The notes: a model not told the origin generated them from the letters alone. Shown: positions 16,348-25,797, counted from the stretch's first letter. The stretch is 64,000 nucleotides of DNA from Bradyrhizobium sp. AZCC 1721 (GCF_036924715.1 NZ_JAZHSB010000001.1:4021001-4085000), one strand, 5' to 3'. Made by a program: numbers and translations.

Positions 16348-17466
16348 CTAGAGCCGCGCCTTCAGCGACAGCGGTACCCGAAACGTTCTGAAGCCTTCGA
16401 TATCGGGAAACCCCTCTGCTGCTTCGCGCGAAGCCAGCGTCAGCACCGCTGCGGGGACTTCGCCGCTGATCAGCCGGTCGATCGCCCCTCGCTGTCCTTC
16501 GCTGAACTGGACTTCCGCGGCGCCCGCCGCCATGAGCGCGGCGCTGACACGTCCGCTCGATGCGGATTGCTTCTCCTCGATCGCAATGCTCTTGTTGTTC
16601 AGGTCGGATAGCGAATTGATCTCCGGACGTGCCAGCACAAGCGCCACCAGATCCGAGTCGTCTGGCGCTACGGATGCCGCTTTGTCGGTATCGCTCACGT
16701 CGGCGGGCGCTGTTTCCGGATTGTCGGATTTGTTGGCCGCTTCCCGCCCTGTCCCGATCGCCGTGACGAGATCGGCCAATCCCGTCGCTTCCACAAGCTG
16801 CTGCTGGATGGTTCGAGAGGCCGGAGCGGGAGCAACGCCGGCCGAGGAAGGCAGCGCAGTCGCCTCGGGCGCGGCAGGCGTCGCGGCGATCTCAAGCGTG
16901 GCCGGCGGCGGCAGGGCGACCTCGGATTTGACCTCCGACTTCACGTCCGACTTGGGAGTCTCCGCAGGCTGCGACGCAGCGACGGCGGCTGCCTGACTGG
17001 GCTCGGGGCTACCAGGGATTTCCAATTTGCGCTCCGGCGGCTGCCCACCCGCGACGGCCTTTTCGCGAGCCACTGGCGCCGTGGCCGCCGGAATGTTCGT
17101 CCTGGCTGCTGCGAGCGCGGGAGCGGCGGCCTTCTTGGCGGTTGGCGGCCTCGTATTGGAGGCCGCCTTGCTGCCGCGCGGCGCGGCGTGGGAAACGGGT
17201 GCGCCCTGCCTCGCTACGCGTGCGGGACTGGCGTGTTCTGGTCTTGCGGTTTCGGCCTCAGCCGGCAACCCGACATCAGTCTCGCGAACCGCGCGATGCC
17301 GGGCAGATAATGCCTGATCAGACCAGGCCATGTAGGACTGGCACGCGCGATTGCACGGCAGCCCGTCGATATAAACGATGTCGGGAGAATCCAGCGGATT
17401 GGCCTGCAGGGCTCCACTCGAACCAAGGGACAAGATCAGGGCCGGCAAAATCCATCTTCTCGACAT
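16348..17466 (-). CDS. Secreted Ala/Pro-rich protein with C-terminal solute-binding-like segment
   Basis: 372 residues. The ATG at 17466 follows GGAG and gives a signal peptide (MSRRWILPALILSLGSSGAL, cleaved near LQA). A short conserved head, DIVYIDGLPCNRACQSYMAWSDQ, has two cysteines. Residues about 60-240 are a low-complexity Ala/Pro/Lys linker. The last 90 residues (INSLSDLNNKSIAIEEKQSASSG ... GAIDRLISGEVPAAVLTLAS) resemble half of a type II periplasmic-binding fold as in TRAP/TAXI or NMT1 receptors. It could be a periplasmic scaffold or sensor. No transport partner is adjacent, and function is unknown. Confidence 0.65.
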   Translation of the reverse strand: MSRRWILPALILSLGSSGALQANPLDSPDIVYIDGLPCNRACQSYMAWSDQALSARHRAVRETDVGLPAEAETARPEHASPARVARQGAPVSHAAPRGSKAASNTRPPTAKKAAAPALAAARTNIPAATAPVAREKAVAGGQPPERKLEIPGSPEPSQAAAVAASQPAETPKSDVKSEVKSEVALPPPATLEIAATPAAPEATALPSSAGVAPAPASRTIQQQLVEATGLADLVTAIGTGREAANKSDNPETAPADVSDTDKAASVAPDDSDLVALVLARPEINSLSDLNNKSIAIEEKQSASSGRVSAALMAAGAAEVQFSEGQRGAIDRLISGEVPAAVLTLASREAAEGFPDIEGFRTFRVPLSLKARL

Positions 17467-17605
17467 GACTGCTCCGTTCGAACGCGCGTGGTGTTCGACG
17501 CGAGCTACGAATGGATGGAGATGAGGTTTCAAAACGATCTTGTTTTGTGGATCGCTACGCGCGCCTTGACGATGCGTTTTCGCTACCCGCCGTGGGCAGC
17601 AGCAA

Positions 17606-17736
17606 GTAGCCCGCATGAGCGGAGCGACATGCGGGAAACAACCCCGGATATCGCGGAGCCTGTCATCACTCCGCGAGCGCCCTTGCGCTCGTCGCTGGCC
17701 GCGCATTCGCGCGACCCGTTGGCTCATCCGGGCTAC
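17606..17736. repeat. 131-bp interspersed repeat with inverted ends
   Basis: The ends GTAGCCCGCATGAGC and GCTCATCCGGGCTAC are complementary at 14 of 15 positions. Internal features are GGAGCGACATGCGGG and CCCGGATATCGCGGAG. The GTAGCCCG...CGGGCTAC pattern is a familiar Bradyrhizobium intergenic repeat. It fills most of the 313-base gap between the divergent/convergent genes at 17466 and 17780; the rest of that gap shows nothing else. Confidence 0.7.
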
Positions 17737-17779
17737 AAGGCTCGCAAGCGGAAGCCGGCTTCGCGACCGGCGTGAGGGC

Positions 17780-19114
17780 TCAGTTCGGCACCGCACGCTT
17801 CGCGGCCGTGACCGCATTTGCATTCACGGTGCCGCCGCGCAGCAGGCTGAACGCGGCGTTGAGCGCCTTGTCGTCCTTGTCGTTCGGCGGGACGTAGGCT
17901 TGCGAGCCGGTCTGCTCGGCGCCGTCGGCGGAGAGGTGGCCGCGCATCGAGGCTTCGCCCTTGAGTTCGGCGCGGCCCTTCATTTCATCCGGCACGTCCT
18001 GCAGCACCTCGACATCGGGCGCGATGCCCTGGGCCTGGATCGAGCGGCCCGACGGCGTGAAGTAGCGCGCCGTGGTCAGCGCCAGCGCGCCGTTGCCCTG
18101 CCCGAGCGGAATGATGGTCTGCACCGAGCCCTTGCCGAAGGTGCGCGTGCCGATCAGCGTGGCGCGCTTGTGGTCGCGCAAGGCTCCCGCCACGATCTCG
18201 GACGCCGAAGCCGAGCCGCCGTTGATCAGCACGACCAGCGGCTTGCCCTTGGTGATGTCGCCGCCGCGCGCGGTGAAGCGCTGGGTTTCCTCCGAAGTGC
18301 GGCCGCGCGTCGAGACCACCTCGCCCCGGTTCATGAAGGTGCTCGACACCGACACGGCCTGGTCGAGCAAGCCGCCGGGATTGTTGCGGAGGTCGACGAT
18401 ATAGCCCGCGAGTTTTTCCGACGGAATTTCCTTCGAGATGCTGGCGATCGCCTTCTTCAAGCCGTCGGTGGTCTGCTCGTTGAAACGGGTGATCCTGATG
18501 TAACCGATGTCGCCGCCGTCGGTCTTGAAACGGACCGGCCGCACCCGGATGATCTCGCGCACGATGGCAACGTCGATCGGCGCGGCGGCCCCCTTGCGCA
18601 CGACCTTGAGGCGGATCTTGCTGTTGGCGGGGCCCTTCATCCGGCCCACCGCCTGTTCGAGGGTCATGCCCTGGATGACCTCGTCGTCGATTTGGGTGAT
18701 CACGTCGCCTGACAGCATGCCGGCCTTGGCCGCGGGCGTATCGTCGATTGGCGTGACCACCTTGACGAGGCCGTCTTCCATCGTCACCTCGATGCCGAGC
18801 CCACCGAATTCGCCATGGGTGGTCTCCTGCATGTCGCTCCAGCCCTTCTCATTCATGTAGCGCGAATGAGGATCGAGCGCGGAGATCATGCCGTTGATGG
18901 CGCCTTCCATCAGCTTGGAATCGTCCGGCTTCTCGACGTAGCTGGTCTTGATGCGCTCGAACACGTTGCCGAACAGATTGAGCTGGGCGTAGGCGTCGGA
19001 ACGGGCCGCGGCCTTTGCCGCCGCCACCAAATGCGCGCCTTGAGGTCCGATCACGAGGGCGGTCAGACACGCGCCCGTCACCGTGCCGAGAAGAAAGGCA
19101 AAATTCCTGCGCAT
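17780..19114 (-). CDS. ctpA: Carboxyl-terminal processing protease (S41 family, CtpA)
   Basis: 444 residues from the ATG at 19114 (MRRNFAFLLGTVTGACL, a signal/anchor helix). Order: N-terminal helical region with AQLNLFGNVFERIKTSYVEKPDD, PDZ domain (about 85-170, with GGLGIEV and GMLSGDVITQIDD) and S41 protease core. The catalytic Ser is in GGSASASEIVAGAL and the catalytic Lys in TFGKGSVQT. It acts in the periplasm, trimming or degrading proteins by their C-termini and influencing envelope integrity. In other Rhizobiales ctpA sits near rlmH/nadD; here it is flanked by small secreted proteins. It may be one of several S41 paralogues. Confidence 0.92.
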   Translation of the reverse strand: MRRNFAFLLGTVTGACLTALVIGPQGAHLVAAAKAAARSDAYAQLNLFGNVFERIKTSYVEKPDDSKLMEGAINGMISALDPHSRYMNEKGWSDMQETTHGEFGGLGIEVTMEDGLVKVVTPIDDTPAAKAGMLSGDVITQIDDEVIQGMTLEQAVGRMKGPANSKIRLKVVRKGAAAPIDVAIVREIIRVRPVRFKTDGGDIGYIRITRFNEQTTDGLKKAIASISKEIPSEKLAGYIVDLRNNPGGLLDQAVSVSSTFMNRGEVVSTRGRTSEETQRFTARGGDITKGKPLVVLINGGSASASEIVAGALRDHKRATLIGTRTFGKGSVQTIIPLGQGNGALALTTARYFTPSGRSIQAQGIAPDVEVLQDVPDEMKGRAELKGEASMRGHLSADGAEQTGSQAYVPPNDKDDKALNAAFSLLRGGTVNANAVTAAKRAVPN

Positions 19115-19311
19115 CGTGGGGCGTCCCTCTATCTCTACGGACGCCCACCATCCCTGTGAATCGGCGCCCCTGTCCCGGCCCCGCCAACTCACAATGGCTT
19201 TTTGGTCGGATCAAGGCACGCCGACCGGGGGCAATACTGTCGCTTTCAGATTTTGAATGAAATCATCACGTTAGATGGAGAGTTCGTCATGCCCGGGCTT
19301 GCCGGCGTCTG

Positions 19312-19617
19312 CTACTTTGCGGCGCCTTCGGCGGATTTGGCCTTTGACTTTGCTGCCGGCGCCTTGGCCGCCGCTTTCGGCGGTGCGCTGTCGCCGCGCA
19401 TCGTCCCCCAAGGGTCCGAATTCTTCTGCTGCTCGGGGATGTTGCCGAGCGACCTCCGGTAGGCCCGCTCGGCCTCCTTTTCCGCCGCTTTTTCCGAGGG
19501 CGTCTTGTCCTTCTCGGTCTCGCCGTATGCGGGAGGACGGGCTTGTTGGCCCCAGGCGGGGCCGGCCAATAATGCGATCACGGCGACAGCGCCCAGGATT
19601 CTGCCAACGGTTTGCAT
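19312..19617 (-). CDS. Small secreted hypothetical protein
   Basis: 101 residues from the ATG at 19617, which follows GGGAG. A signal peptide (about 1-24, ending PAWGQQ) is followed by a charged region (YGETEKDKTPSEKAAEKEAERAYRRSLGNIPEQQKNSDPWG). The tail is Ala/Lys-rich (APPKAAAKAPAAKSKAKSAEGAAK). The EKDAERAYRRSLGNIPEQ-like core recurs in my memory of rhizobial small periplasmic proteins, but no function is known. It is divergent from the HAD hydrolase. Confidence 0.65.
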   Translation of the reverse strand: MQTVGRILGAVAVIALLAGPAWGQQARPPAYGETEKDKTPSEKAAEKEAERAYRRSLGNIPEQQKNSDPWGTMRGDSAPPKAAAKAPAAKSKAKSAEGAAK

Positions 19618-19760
19618 GCGACTACTCCCTGAAAATTGGCCCCAAGAAATTGGCCCCAAGCCTTAGCACAGCCAGCGCACGGGCTTAAGCGCCGGATTGG
19701 GCTGCGACGCAAATCGCGGCGACCGTTGCCGAGGCCGGTCCGGTTTTGTAAACGACTGCC

Positions 19761-20387
19761 ATGAATTCGCCGCCAGCGCCCCATTCCGTCGATGCCTTGC
19801 TGTTCGACCTCGGCCGTGTCGTGCTCGACATCAGTTTCGATCAGGTAATGACGTGCTGGGCAGGGCATGCCGGCTGCGCGCCTGCCGACCTCGCCGGACG
19901 CTTTGTGATGGACGACAGTTTCAAGCACCACGAGACCGGTCGGATCGACGATGCGGCGTTCTTTGCGAGCCTGCGCCGGTCGCTCGGCATCGGCATCACC
20001 GACGCGCAGTTCCTGGAAGGCTGGAACGCGATCTTCACCGGCGAAATGCCCGGAATCTCGCCGCTCCTGGCGCGTGCCGCAGAACGCCTGCCGCTCTATG
20101 CTTTTTCCAACACCAATCCGGCCCATGTCACGCATTTTTCGCAGGCCTATGCGGATGTGCTCGGCCATTTCCGCCAGATATACCTGTCCTCCAGCATCGG
20201 TTTGCGCAAACCCGACGCCGAAGCCTATGATCATGTGGTAAAAGCGATCGGCGTGCCGGCGTCGCGGATCCTGTTCTTCGACGACTCGGCTGCCAATATC
20301 GAAGGTGCGCGGGCGCGCGGCCTTTCTGCCATCCACGTGACATCGACGGATGACGTGGCGAGGGCACTGACCGCACTTGGAATTTGA
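19761..20387 (+). CDS. HAD-superfamily hydrolase (IA, haloacid dehalogenase/phosphatase-like)
   Basis: 208 residues. HAD motif I is LLFDLGRVVLD, in which the second Asp of the usual DxD is replaced by Gly, as in several YihX-like members. Motif II is AFSNTN, and motifs III/IV are LRKPDAEAYDHVVKAIG (Lys) and ILFFDDSAANIEGARARG (acidic pair). This layout matches HAD-IA phosphatases of the YihX type that act on small phosphosugars. Its stop overlaps the alternative upstream start of moeA and lies 14 bases before the GTG chosen here, so the two are likely co-transcribed. Confidence 0.88.
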   Translation: MNSPPAPHSVDALLFDLGRVVLDISFDQVMTCWAGHAGCAPADLAGRFVMDDSFKHHETGRIDDAAFFASLRRSLGIGITDAQFLEGWNAIFTGEMPGISPLLARAAERLPLYAFSNTNPAHVTHFSQAYADVLGHFRQIYLSSSIGLRKPDAEAYDHVVKAIGVPASRILFFDDSAANIEGARARGLSAIHVTSTDDVARALTALGI

Positions 20388-20400
20388 GGGAGGTCTGCCC

Positions 20401-21612
20401 GTGGCGTTGATGCCGGTTGCCGATGCATTGTCTGCCATCCTCGCGGGCGCCGATCCCCTGCCCGAAGAAATGGTGGCGCTCGATGAGGCGTATCACCGCA
20501 TTCTCGCACGCGACGTCGCCGCGCGGCGGACGCAACCGCCGCAAGCGATGTCGGCGATGGACGGCTATGCGGTGCGCGCAGCTGACGCCGCCGATGTCAG
20601 CGCGCGGCTGAAGGTGATCGGCGAGGTCGCCGCCGGCCGCCCGTTCGAGCGGAAGGTCGGCCCGGGGGAAGCGGTGCGGATCTTTACCGGCGGCGTGATT
20701 CCTGGTGGCGCCGACGCTGTCATCATCCAGGAAGACACTGGCGTCGAGGGCGATCATATCACCATCACGAAAGCTGCCGTTCCGGGGCGGCATATCCGCG
20801 CCGCGGGCGTTGATTTCCGCGAAGGCGACATCCTCCTCAAACGCGGGCGCCGCCTCACCGACCGCGACCTCTCGCTCGCCGCCGGCATGAACTACCCGGA
20901 GCTTGCGGTGCACCGCCGCCCGAAAGTAGCGATGCTGGCGACCGGCGACGAGCTGGTGATGCCGGGCGCAAGCCCCAGCCCCGGCCAGATCGTCTATTCC
21001 AACGGCTACGGCTTGCGGGCACTGGCGCGGGCCGAAGGGGCAGAAATCATCGACCTGGGGATCGCCGCCGATACCGTCGCCGCGACCACGGCCGGCATCC
21101 GCCGTGCCCGCAAGGCCGACGCGGACATCCTGATCACCCTGGGCGGCGCGTCGGTCGGCGACCACGACCTCGTCAAGCGGTCGCTGGAAGCCGAGGGCGT
21201 CGCCATCGCATTCTGGCGGATCGCGATGCGGCCGGGCAAGCCGATGATGCATGGCAGGCTGGGCGCGATGCGGGTGATCGGCCTGCCCGGCAATCCCGTC
21301 TCCTCCTATGTCTGCGGCTTCCTGTTCCTGGTGCCGCTGATTCGCGCTCTATCGGGCCGCGATACCATCCATCACCTGCGCGAAAGCGCGCTGCTCGGCC
21401 GCGATCTCGCCGCCAATGATCAGCGCGAAGACTATCTTCGCGCCCGCCTCGAAGCCCGCGACGACGGCACGCTGGTTGCCGTGCCGGTGAACCATCAGGA
21501 CTCGTCGCTATCAGGGAATCTCGCTGCGGCACGTGCACTTGTGATACGTCCGCCGTTCGCGCCGGCTGCCGCAAAGGGATCGCGTTGCGAGCTGCTCCGG
21601 CTGCCGGAATGA
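20401..21612 (+). CDS. moeA: Molybdopterin molybdenumtransferase MoeA
   Basis: 403 residues from the GTG at 20401, favoured because GAGGGAGG lies seven bases upstream; an in-frame ATG at 20377 would overlap the HAD gene by 11 bases. MoeA inserts molybdate into adenylylated molybdopterin to finish the molybdenum cofactor. Visible motifs are AMDGYAVRA, the RIFTGGVIPGGADAVI segment, ATGDEL, GGASVGDHD and GLPGNPVSSYVCGFLF (MPT-binding). It serves the same pathway as moaC at 6458-6958 but is not adjacent to it. Confidence 0.95.
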   Translation: MALMPVADALSAILAGADPLPEEMVALDEAYHRILARDVAARRTQPPQAMSAMDGYAVRAADAADVSARLKVIGEVAAGRPFERKVGPGEAVRIFTGGVIPGGADAVIIQEDTGVEGDHITITKAAVPGRHIRAAGVDFREGDILLKRGRRLTDRDLSLAAGMNYPELAVHRRPKVAMLATGDELVMPGASPSPGQIVYSNGYGLRALARAEGAEIIDLGIAADTVAATTAGIRRARKADADILITLGGASVGDHDLVKRSLEAEGVAIAFWRIAMRPGKPMMHGRLGAMRVIGLPGNPVSSYVCGFLFLVPLIRALSGRDTIHHLRESALLGRDLAANDQREDYLRARLEARDDGTLVAVPVNHQDSSLSGNLAAARALVIRPPFAPAAAKGSRCELLRLPE

Positions 21613-21686
21613 CGCCCGGAACGGCGCTCCCCACAGCACCTTGGTACCGGAACCGCAATGCGTTCACCTGGAATTAAGTGGTTGCG

Positions 21687-21701
21687 GAACACATATCGAA
21701 C
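21687..21701. promoter_or_regulatory. SOS box upstream of lexA (GAAC-N7-GAAC)
   Basis: GAACACATATCGAAC matches the alphaproteobacterial LexA site (GTTC-N7-GTTC on the other strand) exactly. It lies 123 bases before the lexA ATG, inside a plausible promoter (TTGCGG at 21682, 17 bp, TAGTGT). LexA autorepression is standard, so this is the expected operator. Confidence 0.9.
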
Positions 21702-21712
21702 ATATAGTGTCC

Positions 21713-21727
21713 GTTCATGATTTGTTT
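21713..21727. promoter_or_regulatory. Second, degenerate SOS box upstream of lexA
   Basis: GTTCATGATTTGTTT fits GTTC-N7-GTTC at seven of eight positions and lies 11 bp beyond the first box in inverted orientation. The pair may let LexA bind as two dimers. A similar back-to-back pair, with both boxes perfect, occurs at 63127-63159. Confidence 0.55.
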
Positions 21728-21823
21728 CGACTGCTAGTGTCTTAGATCGGGAGTTTGGGGACTCCACGATCCGGGCCCTGAAGATTCGGAACGAGACGAC
21801 GCCAACCCGGGGGATTGCTCGCG

Positions 21824-22526
21824 ATGCTTACGCGCAAACAGTATGAACTTCTGCGTTTTATCAATGAACGGCTGAAAGAGGCCGGCGTGCCGCCCTCCTT
21901 CGATGAGATGAAGGACGCGCTCGATCTGCGCTCGAAATCCGGAATCCACCGCCTCATCACCGCACTGGAGGAGCGTGGCTTCATCCGTCGCCTGCCCAAC
22001 CGCCGCGCGCGCCATCGAAGTCATCAAGCTGCCCGAGCTCGCAGCCGCCGCCAACAGCCGCCGCGGCTTCACGCCGAGCGTGATCGAGGGTACGCTCGGC
22101 AAACGCACAGTGAGCGCGCCGGCCGCCGAGGACGACGGCAATCGCCCGGTGGCCGTGCCAGTCATGGGCCGGATTGCCGCCGGTACGCCGATCGAGGCGC
22201 TGCAGACCCGCAGCCACACCATCAGCGTACCGCCGGACATGCTCGGCTCCGGCGAACATTACGCGCTCGAAGTGCGCGGCGATTCCATGGTGGACGCGGG
22301 CATTCTCGACGGCGACATGGCGCTGATCCAACGCAACGAGACCGCCGACACCGGCGACATCGTCGTGGCGCTGATCGACGAGGAGGAAGCCACGCTGAAG
22401 CGCTTCCGCCGCCGCGGCGCCTCGATCGCGCTCGAGCCCGCCAACACCGCCTATGAAGTCCGCATCCTGCCGCCGAACCGGGTCCGGATTCAGGGCAAGC
22501 TGATCGGGCTCTACCGCAAATACTGA
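21824..22526 (+). pseudogene. lexA: LexA SOS repressor, frameshifted by one extra base
   Basis: Two frames together encode a full-length LexA of about 233 residues. The N-terminal winged helix (MLTRKQYELLRFINERLKE ... SGIHRLITALEERGFIRRLPN) is in one frame. The remainder, from ARAIEVIKLPEL to KLIGLYRKY, is in the next. Removing one C around 22001-22012 restores NRARAIEVI. The cleavage site (RIAAG), Ser in RGDSMVDAG and Lys in TLKRF are intact. LexA represses the SOS regulon and self-cleaves with RecA. The lesion may be a sequencing error because loss of lexA is usually deleterious; if real, the truncated product would keep the DNA-binding domain but lose dimerisation. Confidence 0.85.
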
Positions 22527-22560
22527 CCCGTTATGCCGTCCGGGCCGTGACGGAAAAGAG

Positions 22561-22585
22561 CCTCGGCCCGCGGCCGGGGTTTTTT
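22561..22585 (+). terminator. Intrinsic terminator after lexA
   Basis: CCTCGGCC and GGCCGGGG form an 8-bp stem (one G-U pair) around CGC and are followed by six T. It lies 35 bases after the lexA stop. Confidence 0.8.
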
Positions 22586-22754
22586 GTTGCGCGTTTGGAA
22601 CCAACGCCCGTTAGCGCGTTTGTGAATGTGGCGCAGTGCGCCAGTCGCAGAATTGCCCAGAAACGAGAAAAGGCTCTGCGCCATGTCCACTCTGATAGAG
22701 GCCTGTGCCTCCTTCTAGACACGGGTCAGCTATCTCAAACGAGGGAGCCATCCG

Positions 22755-23177
22755 ATGTGTGACTATAGCCTGCATGCTGTGGCTACGCGGCCTGCCGAGG
22801 TCGGCGAGACGCTGATCACCACGACATTCCGCGGTACATCGACCCGCGGCTTTGCGTCGGAACGCGAGCCTGCAGTGGCGGTCTGCATGCTTCCCGGCAC
22901 CGAACTGGCGTTCGCTGAGGACGTCAAATACGACAACCGGTGGATCTGGACTCGAACCACCGACTGGCGGGTCGGCAAGTTCAATCAAATCGACCCCCAT
23001 ATCTCCGACCGTCACCATGACGCGATCGAATTTCCCGACGGAAGCCATGTGCTGGTGACGCAGCTTTGCGAAGGCCAGCGCGCGACCGTGCTGCAATTGC
23101 CGGTGGTCCAGACCGGTGGCGAACGCGCGCCGAAGGTGACGGAAGCGCGTCCGGCCGAATCGATCGTGACCGGGTAA
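22755..23177 (+). CDS. Conserved hypothetical protein
   Basis: 140 residues, starting MCDYSLHAVATRPAEVGETL after GAGGGAG. It has no signal peptide and no membrane segment. The sequence has several strand-like stretches (LITTTFRGTSTRGFAS, AVAVCMLPGTELAF) and one Trp-rich segment (NRWIWTRTTDWRVGKFNQI). I recall MCDYSLHAVATRPAKVGD-type proteins in many Bradyrhizobium genomes, with no known function. A short protein gene of similar context follows at 23264. Confidence 0.7.
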   Translation: MCDYSLHAVATRPAEVGETLITTTFRGTSTRGFASEREPAVAVCMLPGTELAFAEDVKYDNRWIWTRTTDWRVGKFNQIDPHISDRHHDAIEFPDGSHVLVTQLCEGQRATVLQLPVVQTGGERAPKVTEARPAESIVTG

Positions 23178-23193
23178 ACGCCCACGCGCATAT

Positions 23194-23219
23194 GATCCGC
23201 CGGCCCAGGCCGGCGGATC
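23194..23219. terminator. Perfect 12-bp hairpin between two small genes
   Basis: GATCCGCCGGCC and its complement enclose a 2-base loop 16 bases after the stop of the upstream gene. Only a weak T-run (TTTTT near 23230) follows, at a distance, so it is either a terminator or an mRNA 3' stabiliser. Confidence 0.45.
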
Positions 23220-23263
23220 GTGGTGGTACATTTTTCAGAACTCGGCACCGCAGGGGGCAGCCG

Positions 23264-23491
23264 GTGGTCAACAAGGTAACGTGGCAAAAAGCCGGGCGCG
23301 TCACTGAGCCCGGGCGGTACATGTTCAGGTACGGCTGGCTCACCATCACGGCCGAGGATCTCGCAATCTGGCAGCAATTTCCCGACGCATCGTTCACGCT
23401 GGTCGCTCTGCCGTCGGCGCCCGACGCGCCCGAGGAATTCCATCTCGGCGCGTTCGAAATTCCAGCCAAACCCACGGTCGACGAGCACTGA
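23264..23491 (+). CDS. Small conserved hypothetical protein
   Basis: 75 residues from the GTG at 23264, selected because GGGGG lies five bases upstream and earlier codons run through the hairpin. The product reads MVNKVTWQKAGRVTEPGRYM, then FRYGWLTITAEDLAIWQQFPDASFTLV, then a Pro/Ala-rich end (PSAPDAPEEFHLGAFEIPAKP). It is compact, soluble and of unknown function; I recall similar short proteins in Bradyrhizobium. It is convergent with comEC, with seven bases between the two stops. Confidence 0.6.
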   Translation: MVNKVTWQKAGRVTEPGRYMFRYGWLTITAEDLAIWQQFPDASFTLVALPSAPDAPEEFHLGAFEIPAKPTVDEH

Positions 23492-23498
23492 CGCCCGT

Positions 23499-25797
23499 CT
23501 ACTCCTCCGCCTGAAGGTCTGCCTCGGCCGGCGTGGCATCGACGCTGCGCGGTGGCACGACGCGCGGCGCCAACACGGTGGTGTCGGCCTCACTCTCGTC
23601 GGCTATGGCGGGCGACCAAGGCCGGTCGATCCCCCTCGGCTTGACCGCCTCGACGGCAAATCCCTCGCGGCCACGCCGCAACGCCATCGCGCCCTGGCGC
23701 CGCAGCCGTTCGGCGCCGATGACGGAAGCACCGCATGCCGCCGGGGCCTGCCGCAGCGTCACAATGATTGCCGCGCGCTCGCAATCGTCCGAAAACGCCT
23801 CGGGCCTGAGCGCCTGCGCGATCAGGCCGCCGCCGACGGCTTGCACCACGCAGCCAAGATCGTCGCATGAGACGCCTGACGTGAGCGAGGCGTCAGCCGC
23901 CGTTCGTGCGTCCGCATCCGCCGCGAGCCACTCCTTCAAGAGGAAGACGTCTCGAGACCCCTTGGCCGCGTGCATCAAATGCAGCCGGCCATCCTGGCCG
24001 CGCACCCCGACATTGCGCCCGTCGGCGGAAATCAGGATATCCGGCTGCGGCGCCCTCGCCGCCCACAGCGCCGCTGATAGTACCAGCGCCGCTCCCGACC
24101 AGCGCAGCGGCGTGCGCAACAGGCCGAGCAGGATGATGCCGAGGCTCGCCGCAATCAGCGGTCCGATGCCGAAGGCCGGCACCCGGCCGACCGCGCCGGG
24201 TAACGCCGCGACCCATTGCGTCACCGCAATCATCCAGTCGATGCCGAGGCCCATGGCCGCCCAGAACAGTCGATCGAAGCCGAACGGCATCGCGACGAGG
24301 CCAAGCAGGCCCGCCGGCATCACCAGCGCGGAGACCACCGGCATCGCCGCGAGGTTGGCCAGCACGCCGTAAGGCGTGACCCGGTGAAAGTGAAAGGCGG
24401 CGTAAGGCATGGTCGCAAGCCCCGCCACCAACGAGGCCAGCAACAGCATGGTGACTTCGCGGCCGCCCCACAGCGCCACGCGCGCCGTTGCGGTATGATC
24501 CGCCGTCGCGAACAGGCGCGGTATGCCGATCTGCACCAGCGCCACCAGCCCCAGGGTCGCCGCAAACGACATCTGGAAACTCGGATGTACCAGCGCTTCC
24601 GGCGCGACCGAGAGCACGATCAGGGCGGCGACCGCGAGCGTGCGAAACGTAATCGCGCGGCGATCGACCATGACCGCGATCAGCACCACGGCCGTCATGA
24701 AGAACGATCTTTGCGTCGCGACCTCGGCGCCCGACAGCAGCAGATAGAACGCGGCGGCAACGAGGGCTGCTGCCGCCGACCACTTCTTGATGGGCTGGCC
24801 GACCGTGAGCACAGGGAACACCGCCAACAGCGCCCGCACCGCAAAGAACACGACGCCGGCGACGACGGCCATGTGATAGCCGGAGATCGACAGCACATGG
24901 CCGAGACCGGAGATGAACATCGCATCGTTCACCGGCGGTGAGATCGCATCGCGCCGCCCGGTCAACAGAGCGGTCGCTATCGCGCGCTTGTCGCCTTTCC
25001 AGCGTGGTCCTGATCCGCGCATCGATCGTATCGCGCAGGCCTTGCATCACAGCCGAATAGCGCAGGCGGAGCCCGCCGCCCGCGGCTGGCGGCTCGGTGG
25101 TCTTGATCGCGCCCATCACGAAGCCGGAGGCCCCGATGCCGGCGAAAAACATGTCGCGGCTGAAATCGTAGCTGCCCGGCCGCACCGGCGAAAGCGGCGG
25201 CAACAGCCGCGCCTTCAGCTCGACGAAGCTCCCAACCGGCGGCGCCGTGCCCTTCCTTACCGACAGCCGCACCCGCTCCAGCTTCGTCGTTCCGCGCGCG
25301 CTTTCCATGGTGACGACGCGAAGGACAAAACGGTCGGTGCGCTCGCGGATGTCGCGAGTCTCGACAAAACCCGTCAGCGACACCGAAAACATCGGCCGCG
25401 CCAGCACGCCATGCGCGATCCGCGCGGTCTTCCAGGTCGCGACCGCAAAGCCCGCGGCGACCGCCGCGATCATCACCGCGGCGGGAAAGAATTTCTGCCG
25501 CCGCAACAGCACCGCCACCGCGCACAGCGCGATTGCCACAATGGCAGCCACTGACAGCGCCGGCTCATGATCGGCGGCGAAGTAAAAGGCAATGCCGGTG
25601 CCGAATGCAACGGGTACCCCCGGCAGCAGGCGGCCGGCACCGGCTTCGGCGCGTGCCCATGTACGCAAGGTCTCGATCAGTGGCGGCCAGAGCGCGGGAC
25701 GTGATGGCAAAATGCCGCCGACCGGCGCCGCAGCGCGCGGCGGCCAGGTGCCGGCATAGCCCCGTTTTCGGCCCGACGTGTCGCCCTGCTCCGCCAC
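23499..25797 (-). pseudogene. comEC: ComEC/Rec2 DNA-uptake channel, frameshifted by one extra base
   Basis: Two overlapping reverse-strand frames give a ComEC-family protein of about 765 residues. The first (GTG at 25797) supplies the N-terminal hydrophobic region and the DUF4131-like domain (RPGSYDFSRDMFFAGIGASG). The second supplies the competence domain (ISGLGHVLSISGYHMAVVAG, a multi-helix channel) and a C-terminal tail. Dropping one base from the TTT at 24996-24998 joins them as TLEGDKRAIATALLTG. ComEC transports single-stranded DNA across the inner membrane. The beta-lactamase-like domain found in longer homologues is only vestigial here. A sequencing indel or a true natural null are both possible. 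Confidence 0.85.

Noticed and set aside
17488..17775. 95-codon forward ORF through the 17606-17736 repeat
   Set aside because: It is a translation of the interspersed palindromic repeat, with no protein-like features.
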